From: Adineta vaga
Taxonomy: Eukaryota; Rotifera
Length of the DNA: 64,000 bases
Direction of reading: 5' to 3'
Assembly (NCBI GenBank): GCA_021613535.1
Contig: CP075495.1
Coordinates: 11,532,001 to 11,596,000 of the forward strand
Under the pieces are notes generated by a model, which saw nothing but the letters and a program-made list of their open reading frames with translations, was not told the DNA's origin and searched no databases. Position 1 is the stretch's first letter, and every line of letters begins with the position of its first letter. Below, piece by piece: positions 27,622 through 38,200 of this stretch. The position numbers and the translations under genes are program-made.

Positions 27622-27627
27622 TTTTTT
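27622..27627 (+). terminator. Pol III terminator of tRNA-Ile
   Basis: A run of six T begins 7 nt after the tRNA 3' end, the usual RNA polymerase III stop. Confidence 0.85.
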
Positions 27628-28602
27628 CTTTCTTTCTTCTTATACTTCTTTTCCAGTGGCTTGTTTTTTCCTTTTCTTCAATGCTGCAGCGTGTTCTCTG
27701 CTTCACACATCAATATTATTTCAAGCTATTTAATATGAAATTGCTGTGTAAAATATCAATGTATTTTTTTTAAATATTTCAAATAATTCATCATGATCCA
27801 ATCGGATCGATCGTTCTGATAGATCATTCACTGATGTTCGAAACTCTCACGCTTTCGTTTGATAAAGACAAATAGGCTTCTTAAATGGCAGTTATATGAA
27901 CATATTATCCATTGATTGTACATACTTGAATTTTCTCGCACAATCATTATGATCATTTTGAAAGAACAAATAGACAAACATTGATCTTATTTTCTAATTG
28001 TCACAGTAAGCATTTTGTGATTGAACGAATGATGTCATCGACGTAAGGTTTCTATTTGTCTTTATGAACATGAGAATAGCAACGAATTACCTTAAGGTGT
28101 GAGAAAAAGGCAAAAACATTGAATTGATTCGATTAAAAAAACGGTTTCACTTTTTTTTATTCTTCATCTCATTCAATTTCATATGCAGATCATCATTGAG
28201 AAAACTGAATAACAATAGATCAATCAAGCTTAACTATAATGGAGTGGTCAATCTTCATTGATGCATGCCAATGCTGCCAAAGGGCTGATCATGCACACTA
28301 AAGTCTGTCTGCCATTTATTCACACAATTGAAAATTTCATCAGAGATGCTATACAGTTCATTTGTAACTTATTGTTCTATTTAATATTGGGAAAAGTTGA
28401 TTTTCTTTTGTATATTATCAAGGCGTATTGCAATTTTCATGCCGCTTTTCCGACAACAATTATACATATATCAATAACGTGTGAAGAAAATCAAAAAAGA
28501 AAATCAATGTCTGTAGATTATTGACAGTTATCAACTGTCATCTTTTGTCGTCAATTTATTTACATAAGAATCATTCTCTCGTTTAAATAAAAAAAAACTT
28601 TT
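27628..28602. other. Intergenic, no gene seen
   Basis: About 1 kb of AT-rich DNA between the tRNA and the 3' end of INCENP. Only short open stretches without motifs are seen. Confidence 0.55.
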
Positions 28603-30275
28603 CTAGACCAATATCGATTTGTTACTATTGAAAGGTATTAAATTTGATTGATGTTGAATATCATCATCTAATAATTGAACATTAGGTAACATGGAATGAA
28701 GTATTGTTCGTAAATGTGCAGGTGAACAATCAATTGTATTTCCAAATATTTCACTTGGATTACGATGAAAATAAATTTGATTACACATGGCGATTTGTAA
28801 TTCATTTTCTAAGCAAAATAATAAGAATGAAGTGTTGATTTTTCACGTATGTTATTGATGCTGTATTCAATTTAACAAAACTTACTTCTCGCCCATTGGG
28901 GAATTGGTTTCTTCTGATCTGTACTTGTTTTCGTGGCGAAAATTGAGTTATCATCACATTCATCATCAAAATTCGTGTGTAAAATTGTCATGTCATAATT
29001 ATTTTGTGTTTGATAATCCTCAAAGGATTTATTGTTATCGAGCACAGGTTGAGCTCTAGAAAGAAAAAAAGGGAGAAAGACAATGATCAGTTGAATTTTG
29101 ATACCCTGAGGTTAATTGAAATTGAATGTTTACCTTGTACGTAACGGACGTTTTGTCTGATGACGATGCTGTTGTTTTTTATTTTTCAATGCTTGAATGC
29201 CCATTAGTGGTGGTCGAACATTTCGTGATGGAGAATTCTGTTGAATAATTGATGAAGAAGGAGGAGGAGACTATTTTTTTGAAAACAAAAAAAGAAAGGT
29301 GTTTTAAATAACTTACAAGCAAGGCAACACATTGTATGAGTGATTTGAGTACTTTCATCTTTTCGAAAAACAAGAAAATGAACTGTTTTAATTGATACAA
29401 CTTGCTATTATATATATATAAGGAAAAAAACAGCTCAGCAGGACTAGTCTATATCACAACTCCTAATCAGTCGTATCAACATTAATTGTCATCGAAGCAA
29501 GACTTTTGACAAGTACTCATGAGAATAGAAAAAATAACATTGAATTTCTAATTAATTTCAATTATACCTCGAGCAAATAACGAAGAAAACTTTTTCGAAC
29601 ATAATCAGGTATTTCATGAAGAAGACCAGTGGGTGATGAAGTCGTTGTTGCTGTTGATGATGATTGAATTTTTCTCTTAAAAAGATTTTTTCCATGAAAT
29701 AATTTTTTCAAACGTGATGATGGTTTGTTGGACATTGGTTTTGTAGTAATATGTGTTGAAAGAATTTCATGTGAACGAAGTTTCATGGCCTAAAAATATA
29801 TGATCTAGAATATCAATTCATTTCAAGTAAAGAACATTTAACGAATGACCCATGCTTCCGTTCGAACGTTAGATTTTCTCCTGTTCTCTCATTAGCAATG
29901 CTGTGCTGTCACTCTTCTCTTTTCTCTCTCTCTCTCCCTCTCTCCCTCTCTCTCAAATGTCCAACGTATCATTAACACAGTATTAGACTTCATTGAATGA
30001 TTGATTCGTGCCGAGTGAGAGAGCGAAAGAGAAAAGAAAAAAAACGAATCTGAATTCTATATATAGAAGGCTAATTGTACTAACTAGGAAAAAAAAAGAA
30101 AGGCCACGCCTCTCGAGAAAAGCTGAAGGCGGAAATGAAAAGTTTCAGATAATGAACTAGTGCTAAAATGTTTTATTGATTTACTCGAATTTCGCAAAAA
30201 GAAAATATAGAAAAATTCAATAGCCGCTGGGCAAAATCTCTTACTGTTACTTACTGTTATTCTTGGTGTATGCAT
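28603..30275 (-). CDS. INCENP: INCENP, inner centromere protein (compact)
   Basis: Five minus-strand exons are proposed: 30275-30255, 29789-29568, 29270-29134, 29055-28886 and 28808-28603, giving about 251 aa. The diagnostic part is the IN-box near residue 180: KKPIPQWARKNELQIAMCNQ followed by IYFHRNPSEIFGNTI. This matches the vertebrate Aurora B-binding box (R-K-P-I-P-x-W-A-R ... F-G-T-I), including the preceding NYDM...DDECDD acidic stretch. INCENP scaffolds the chromosomal passenger complex with Aurora kinase, survivin and borealin. Upstream are a basic, Ser/Thr-rich segment (RLKKLFHGKNLFKRK) with a possible helix EIPDYVRKSFLRYLLE, and a proline/serine linker. The long coiled-coil/SAH of vertebrate INCENP (about 900 aa) is missing. 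The 7-codon first exon is the least certain part; the two 3' exons are well supported. Confidence 0.78.
29919..29954. repeat. (CT)n microsatellite
   Basis: An almost pure CT tract with CCCT interruptions, inside the first proposed INCENP intron. Confidence 0.85.
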
Positions 30276-32029
30276 ACTGAATGAGAGAGTGATGAAGTAG
30301 CTGTATTTATATATGTTCATAAACAATTTCATCCAACTGTTGCCGTCTTTTGTTTTTATTAACTGTCGCATGTTAGATGATGCATTTCGATAGTTCTTTC
30401 CTTTCTTTCTCGGAATAGATCAGAAAAAATGATAGATCAAGTATTTGAACACTTATGTTTATTGTGGTGACAGCTTGTCTTTGCTCTTCCCTTCAAAGAT
30501 TTCTAACACTTACTCTTCAATCTTGTCCAATCATATGTCGAAAGTGAGATACAGACAATGTGTCAACTGACAACTGTTGTTTATTCTGTACATCATCATC
30601 ATCAACATCATCATCGTTTTCTTCTGTTATTCTGTTGATTTAACCGACCGATCATTTCCAAGTGCTACTTGCATGTGTCGATCGTGTGAGAAGATATTGA
30701 TCTATGTATTCGATTGCATCAAACAGCGGAAATATGAACCTTCGAATCAATGAATTTAGTATACTTCCTCAATAACGTTCTTTTTTTTTATCACTTTGAT
30801 CAAATCGTTTTATATCCGATAGATCGAAAAAAAACGATTAATAATTCGATCTGTTTATCTATAAAGATCATTTAGATTTGAAATAAGACATGTTTAATTC
30901 AGTTTAAATTGTAAAAGTCTCATTATCGACATTTCGTTTTCTTTTTAATTAATAGCTAGCAGAAAAAAACGCAGCTTGTTATCCTACTGTGTAGATTTCT
31001 GCCTTTTTCTATCACTAATTCTACAAAAATATTTTCTTGCGATTGAAGAACAATACAAAATCTTTTATATGTCAATTATTTCTTGCCGAAATATAATTTC
31101 CACCTGTTATTCATATAATTATTTGCTTTGATCATTAACAAAACGAAGAATAGAACAAACCGAAAAACAAACATAGATTATCGTTCTATAGAAACGAATT
31201 GACTTTTTTTCTATGAAATTAAGATGTCTTTAACAAATTGACAAGAAGATAATGAAATGACTTGAGATTTGTTTTTTGAAGTATAACTAAACAGATGGGT
31301 GATTTTCATCAATCAATCTATCTATCTATTTCGTTGCTATTGGTTCGAAAGATTTTTCTTCACCAATAAGAGAAAGAAATGAAATTGTTCATCATAATTG
31401 GTTGCGATGGTAATTGTTTTTCAAAATTTGTTTCATCTTATAAATCAATCATCTCTCTCTTGTTTTTATTCATATCGAAATCAACGAAAGTCATCATGAT
31501 CTTTAAAATCTCTTCGTCTTTCGCCAAATGTCTATGATAAAGTCAAAACTAGCCGAATGAATCGGATGTCTTCCTCGCCAACACGACTTCAATTTGATTG
31601 ATGTATGTGTGAATTCAAGGTACTATTACTCTTTTATCGAAACAAGCAAAAATTGATTGCAGGAAAAATATACGATACATAAAAGAATCATACACTCTGA
31701 AAGAATACAGATTTGACCGAATTTGAAGTAGACGAAGATTCTCTGAGGTTTTGTATCAATTTGCTGACTCAAAAAGATTCGGTAGAGTGTAGAACAATTA
31801 TATGGAAAGAGAAACAAAGAGAAGGACGGAAAGGAAACAACAAAATAACTGACATTAGCCTTGCACCAGCAAATGACAATTGCTATAGAAAGAATTCCTA
31901 TAGTACAGTAATCGTAGAGAAAAACCTAAATTGAACCGATAGATGGACGAATTATCTGAGAAAGACAGCTGGAGAAGAGGAAGTCTTGAGATAGAGATGC
32001 GAGTACATTAACAATAATGATAAAAAAAC
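30276..32029. other. Gene-poor spacer with duplicated segment
   Basis: About 1.75 kb without a supported gene. It includes a CATCAT-type microsatellite around 30592-30616 and the segment 30980-31512 that recurs near 49.3-49.7 kb. The rest is AT-rich and featureless. Confidence 0.5.
30980..31512 (+). repeat. Segmental duplicate of the MARCH gene 5' flank (copy 1)
   Basis: This stretch is nearly identical to 49256-49668, in the same orientation. It carries two extra blocks absent from the other copy: about 27 nt near 31010-31036, and about 90 nt between repeated AACAAA words near 31138-31225. It ends just after the counterpart of the RING-CH gene's first five codons (ATGATCTTTAAAATC), where the two copies diverge, so it holds promoter and start but no gene body. 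Confidence 0.85.
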
Positions 32030-32485
32030 TCAATCATCCAGCGGACACAGAGGATATTTATGTTTTTCGCATATTGTCTGTTTTCGTAGTTGTTCGATAA
32101 ATATGTGTTGTTGACGTTCGATAAAATTAATTATTGATGTTAAATTATTACGTGCAATACTTTCATCCATACATTCAATGTATTCTGATCTTTTTTTTCT
32201 CTCAACAATCATCGGCAATAAATGATAATTCATGAGTATTTTGCTAGATAACAAACGCCCCATACGACCATTGCCATCAACAAATGGATGAATTCGTATA
32301 AATTCTGCATGAAACCATGCAGCTAATACAATTGGATCGATATGTTCGTTTTGGTATTGTTTTATTAAGGATAATAATAAGTAACGCTCATCCGTAGGAT
32401 TCGCTAACCCCTTTCTGAAAGAATTATAACGATGATTAACGCGTCTATATTCTTTAAAAAAAACTCTCTTAAAGAGAAGAAACAC
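32030..32485 (-). pseudogene. Fic-domain AMPylase, 5' incomplete
   Basis: A 151-codon minus-strand frame without an ATG at its head. It holds the core of a Fic domain: IDPIVLAAWFHAEFIRIHPF, then the active-site motif HPFVDGNGRMGR (consensus HPFx[D/E]GNGRxxR) with catalytic His, and a downstream helix NYHLLPMIVERKKRSEYIECM that resembles FICD's C-terminal part. Fic proteins transfer AMP from ATP to Ser/Thr/Tyr hydroxyls. The N-terminal half of the fold and any inhibitory helix are absent. An in-frame stop lies just upstream, and I found no splice junction that extends the frame, although a neighbouring frame (32486-32600) reads as related-looking polar sequence. It is either a truncated pseudogene or the last exon of a gene whose 5' exons I cannot recognise. 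Confidence 0.65.
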
Positions 32486-32691
32486 TCGTCAAAATTTCTT
32501 TTCTTGATTTTATGTTTTCATTTTGTTCAGCATCATTGAAAACCTCGATATCCACATTTTTAGCGCATCTGGTTGAACGAATAAAAAATATGCCCCGAAA
32601 TCGAGATTTATTTAGACTCTACACGCTTTATGAAATTATTCGTTTAAAATACTGAAAGATACAGCATCGAAAACTGAACAAACTTCTCTAT

Positions 32692-32990
32692 TTAGATATT
32701 ATCTTTCTGTGGACCGATCGGTACTAGTCGAACATTAAAAATACGTAAATTTGATAAATATAATGATATTAATTGTTTCCATCTATTGGCTTTAATACAT
32801 CTAATATCTGATGTGACGAATAAAATTTTCATAGAAGGAAAACGATTGATAAAAAATTGTTCAAAAATATCAACTGCTTCGGACTTCGATTTAAAAGATG
32901 CATATGTCAAATTAATCAATAATATGTCATATGAATTTCGTTGTATAGGACTATATCGAAGTAATAAATTTGCTGATAAATAACGAAATT
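32692..32990 (-). pseudogene. Relic of a rotifer F-box/LRR-family protein
   Basis: An open minus-strand stretch without start codon, bounded upstream by an in-frame TAA near 32990. It reads RYLSANLLLRYSPIQRNSYD..., then FPSMKILFVTSDIRC and ANRWKQLISLYLSNLRIFNV. The ANRWxxLI--YLxxLRIF pattern recalls the large F-box-associated family of bdelloid genomes. The F-box itself is absent. It is most likely a decayed fragment, unrelated to the adjacent Fic frame. Confidence 0.4.
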
Positions 32991-35247
32991 ATGGAGCACA
33001 CGACAATAAACAAATCAATTGATTACAATATATTGAATTATCAGCGATTAAATATTCGATTGAGCTATATGAGAAAGTCATAATGTATTGTGTATATTTC
33101 GGAAAGTATAGAGGCGATTGATCTCAAATTGTGTCGACGGAAAATAATATGAAAGTGTTCCACAATAGATTTTTAATGTTGAAAAAAATCTGAAATAAAA
33201 CATAGTTTCTCATAATATTAATGTAAGATACGATCAAATGAGAATTAAATAAATGAATAGACAACATTATTCTATAGAAGAATAAAATAATAGGAATCTA
33301 TCGAATGACGATAATGAGAAGGATATATCACATGATGCTTTAAACAAATATTATCTTCAAACAGAATGATCATAAAAGATTAGAACATTTATGATAATTA
33401 AAGGGAGATAGAGCTACTCTAATAAATTACTGCTTATGTCTATGAATAAGAAAAAATGAGTGGAAATATAGATGAGATTTACGAAACGTTAGTTTTTAAT
33501 TTTGTTCTCATTTCGTAAGTCGCTAAATATGGAAATTTGTATCTCTTTCGCTATGAAAATGGAAAAGAAAAACTTCTTCTACACAAGACATCAACATTAT
33601 TGTCTGTTTTTCTTTGAATCTAAAACAATGAAAAAAAGAACGAACAATCATATGCTCTATAATTTTGGTCAAATGTATATCTTTTCTGATAGAAGAGAAA
33701 GTTTTTATCTGAAAACATCAAATATTAAAAAATAAAGAAAAAGTATTCATTACGTTTTTTGTATGGACTCAATAGTTATTTGTCTAATTATGATAATGTA
33801 TAATCTCGGTTTACAATCGATTATTTTAAAATTTACAAGCTCGTCTTTCGAATGACGCTTGAGAATGTTTCCATTTTTATCTTGGTTATGATCCAAAACT
33901 CATTTGAACTTTCATTGTTTGGATGCTGTGAAATTGTTCAAACGTTATAGATGACTATTCTGTAAATTCGATATTTTTTGCAAATATATTTAGAACATTT
34001 CAATCAAAATTGATCAAATCAATTCAGACAAAGTTTATCATTAATTATGCCAGCTCTTTTCGACTAATGCTAAATATTATTTGTTAATTCATGTCAGAAA
34101 TAAAATAATCCTATCTTTGTTAAAATACCAATGTTATATGAAAGAAAATTTCCATTTAGTGTAAATATATCAATTATATACTTCCTCAATATATTCATAG
34201 CCAAAAAGTCAGTGATCAATATGTCATTGGTTCAATGGAAAACCTGTGATAATATATGCGTCGATGATATATTTTAAAAGAATGTTCATGACAATCGATA
34301 GATTTAGAACGGCAGTTAACATCGATTTCTCAAACAAAACAAAATCGACCTATTCGACAAAGAAATTGTTATGGATATACATTCAACAACTCAATGTTCA
34401 TTCTCATGTGTAGTTATTTGAATGCACTGCATGAAAAACTTCAATAGATCTAGTATAGTCGATTTCATTGTGTTTACAAATGCATCTCGCCGCATTTATT
34501 AGTTGAGCCTGAGATGGAAACTTTTCTCTAAGAAGTTTCTATTTTATGTTGATAGATGTACGAATACAAAACATCTTTCTATCATTAGACATCCAAGGTC
34601 ACATCCAAGAAGCATCTGAATGAAGTTGTGAAACTCGTCATCCATTTTATCTTGATGTCAACCCCAACTCTCTAGCGTTCCAAACACAGTAAAGATTTGC
34701 AACGCCCTAAGACATTAAACTCAACCTTATTACGAGAAATATTCAAAATAAAGTCCACAAGTATATTGTGCAACTTTTTCAAGTACAACATAATGTTTGA
34801 GAAAACTTTTCCCAATAGTTTCCAAAAGATCAACGCTGGGAATCAGTGCAGCAGACACATTAAAAGACTTATACGACGCGCCGACGGTTGTCCTTCTTCT
34901 TCTTCTTCACACCAATTGCATTGTTCAAAATTTTTGATAAGATATTCTCTTAAGAGTCGACAATTTCAGAAGATACGATATGATACCCATCAAACTTCTC
35001 GCATAACCGATAAACTATAGTGCATTTCAAATCCACGATTTCGCTTTCACGGACATACACAAATAAAAAAATTTACATAAAAACCCATCTCCCACAGTGG
35101 GACATAAAGAGTTTGCAACAAAATGCACTATCACACGTTTACTACGACTTCGAAACACAATGTGTATTTATTTTTCCACCCACGAGTTTGCCCTAAAAAG
35201 CATTCTCGAGAAACAAGCGCTACAAAACAATGTTCCTTGAGCCCAAC
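32991..35247. other. 2.3-kb gene-poor region
   Basis: AT-rich with short random-looking frames on both strands. The longest (34697-35020, plus) has no recognisable motif. No RNA gene, transposon end or tandem repeat was recognised. Confidence 0.45.
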
Positions 35248-38200
35248 CTACAATTTCAAACAGTTTCCTAAATGATTTCGGAGATACTTTGCACCTTGAT
35301 CACCGATTTGATTGCCTTCGAGATCTAGTGCGGTGAGTGTCTATAGAGGAGAGAGAGTATCGATCTGTCAGTTAGGTGAAGAATGAATGAATATTACCGT
35401 GTTGGTTCGCAAACCATCACCAATATGACGGGCTCCTTCATCGCTGATTCGATTGTACCCGAGATCTAGTTCAGTCAGTGTCTATGAACGATAGAGAGCA
35501 TGAATGTGTCAGTTAGGTGAAGGCCGAATGAATATTACCGTGTTCGTTCGTAAGCCATCACCAATATGTTCTGCTCCTTGATCACCGATTTGGTTGCGCT
35601 GGAGATTGAGTGTGGTGAGTGTCTATGGACGATAGAGAGCATGAATGTGTCAGTTAGGTGAAGGCCGAATGAATATTACCGTGTTCGTTCGCAAGCCATC
35701 ACCGATATGTCGGGCTCCGTGATGGCCGATTTGATTGTCCCAGAGATTTAGTGTGATGAGTGTCTACAGAGAAGAAAGAACATGCATCAGTCAGTTAGGT
35801 GAAGGGCGAATGAATATTACTGTGTTCGTTCGCAAGCTATCACCAATATGTTCTGCTCCTTGATCGCCGATTCCATTGCTCGCGAGATTGAGTGTGATGA
35901 GTGTCTACAGACGAGAGAAAACATGGATCTGTCAGTTAGGTGAAGAATGAATGAATATTACCGTGTTCGTTCGCAAGGCATCACCAATATGTTGTGCACC
36001 TTGATCACCGATTTGATTGTCCCGGAGAATTTAGTGTCGGTGAGTGTCTATGAACGATAGAGAGCATGAATGTGTCAGTTAGGTGAAGGCCGAATGAATA
36101 TTACCGTGTTCGTTCGCAAGCCATCACCGATATGTCGGGCTCCGTGATGGCCGATTTTGATTGTCCCAGAGATTTAGTGTGATGAGTGTCTACAGAGGAG
36201 AAAGAACATGCATCAGTCAGTTAGGTGAAGGGCGAATGAATATTACTGTGTTCGTTCGCAAGCTATCACCAATATGTTCTGCTCCTTGATCGCCGATTCC
36301 ATTGCTCGCGAGATTGAGTGTGATGAGTGTCTACAGACGAGAGAAAACATGGATCTGTCAGTTAGGTGAAGAATGAATGAATATTACCGTGTTCGTTCGC
36401 AAGGCATCACCAATATGTTGTGCTCCTTGATCACCTATTTGATTGTTGCATAGAATTAGTTCGGTGAGTGTCTATGAACGATAGAGAGTATGAATGTGTC
36501 AGTTAGGTGAAGGGCGAATGAATATTACCGTGTTCGTTCGCAAGCCATCACCAATATGTTCTGCTCCGTGATGGCCGATTTGATTGTCCCAGAGATTTAG
36601 TGTGATGAGTGTCTACAGAGGAGAAAGAAAATGGATCTGTTAGTTAGGTGAAGGCCGAATGAATATTACCCTGTTCGTTCGCAAGCCATCACCTATATGT
36701 CGGGCTCCGTGATGGCCGATTTGATTGTCCCAGAGATTTAGTGTGATGAGTGTCTACAGAGGAGAAAGAACATGCATCAGTCAGTTAGGTGAAGGGCGAA
36801 TGAATATTACTGTGTTCGTTCGCAAGCTATCACCAATATGTTCTGCTCCTTGATCGCCGATTCCATTGCTCGCGAGATTGAGTGTGATGAGTGTCTACAG
36901 ACGAGAGAAAACATGGATCTGTCAGTTAGGTGAAGAATGAATGAATATTACCGTGTTCGTTCGCAAGGCATCACCAATATGTTGTGCTCCTTGATCACCT
37001 ATTTGATTGTTGCATAGAATTAGTTCGGTGAGTGTCTATGAACGATAGAGAGTATGAATGTGTCAGTTAGGTGAAGGGCGAATGAATATTACCGTGTTCG
37101 TTCGCAAGCCATCACCAATATGTTCTGCTCCGTGATGGCCGATTTGATTGTCCCAGAGATTTAGTGTGATGAGTGTCTACAGAGGAGAAAGAAAATGGAT
37201 CTGTTAGTTAGGTGAAGGCCGAATGAATATTACCCTGTTCGTTCGCAAGCCATCACCTATATGTCGGGCTCCGTGATGGCCGATTTGATTGTCCCAGAGA
37301 TTTAGTGTGATGAGTGTCTACAGAGGAGAAAGAAAATGGATCTGTTAGTTAGGTGAAGGCCGAATGAATATTACCCTGTTCGTTCGCAAGCCATCACCTA
37401 TATGTCGGGCTCCGTGATGGCCGATTTGATTGTCCCAGAGATTTAGTGTGATGAGTGTCTACAGAGGAGAAAGAACATGGGTCTGTTAGTTAGGTGAAGG
37501 CCGAATGAATATTACCGTGTTCATTCGCAAGGCATCACCAATATGTTGGGCTCCTTGATCACCTATTTGATTGTCCCAGAGATCTAGTGTGATGAGTGTC
37601 TACAGAGGAGAAAGAACATGCATCAGTCAGTTATGAGAAGGCCGAATGAATATTACCGTGTTCGTTCGCAAGGCATCACCAATATGTTCTGCTCCTTGAT
37701 CGCCGATTCCATTGCTCGCGAGATTGAGTGTGATGAGTGTCTACAGACGAGACAAAACATGGATCTGTCAGTTAGGTGAAGGGCGAATGAATATTACCGT
37801 GTTCGTTCGCAAGGCATCACCAATATGTTCTGCTCCTTGATCACCGATTTGATTGTTGCATAGAATTAGTTCGGTGAGTGTCTATGAACGATAGAGAGTA
37901 TGAATGTGAGTTAGGTGAGGAGTGAATGAATATTACCGTGTTTGTTCGCAAGGCATCACCAATATGTTGGGCTCCTTGATCACCGATTTGATTCTCCCAG
38001 AGATTTAGTGTGAAGAGTGTCTACACAGGAGAAAGAACATGGGTCTGTCAGTTAGGTGAAGGGCGAATGAATATTACCGTGTTCGTTCGCAAGGCATCAC
38101 CAATATGTTGTGCTCCTTGATCACCGATTTGATTGTTGCATAGAATTAGTTCGGTGAGTGTCTATGAACGATAGAGAGTATGAATGTGAGTTAGGTGAGG

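Noticed and set aside
34697-35020. 107-codon plus-strand open stretch
   Set aside because: No recognisable motif, and its composition follows the local AT-rich background.
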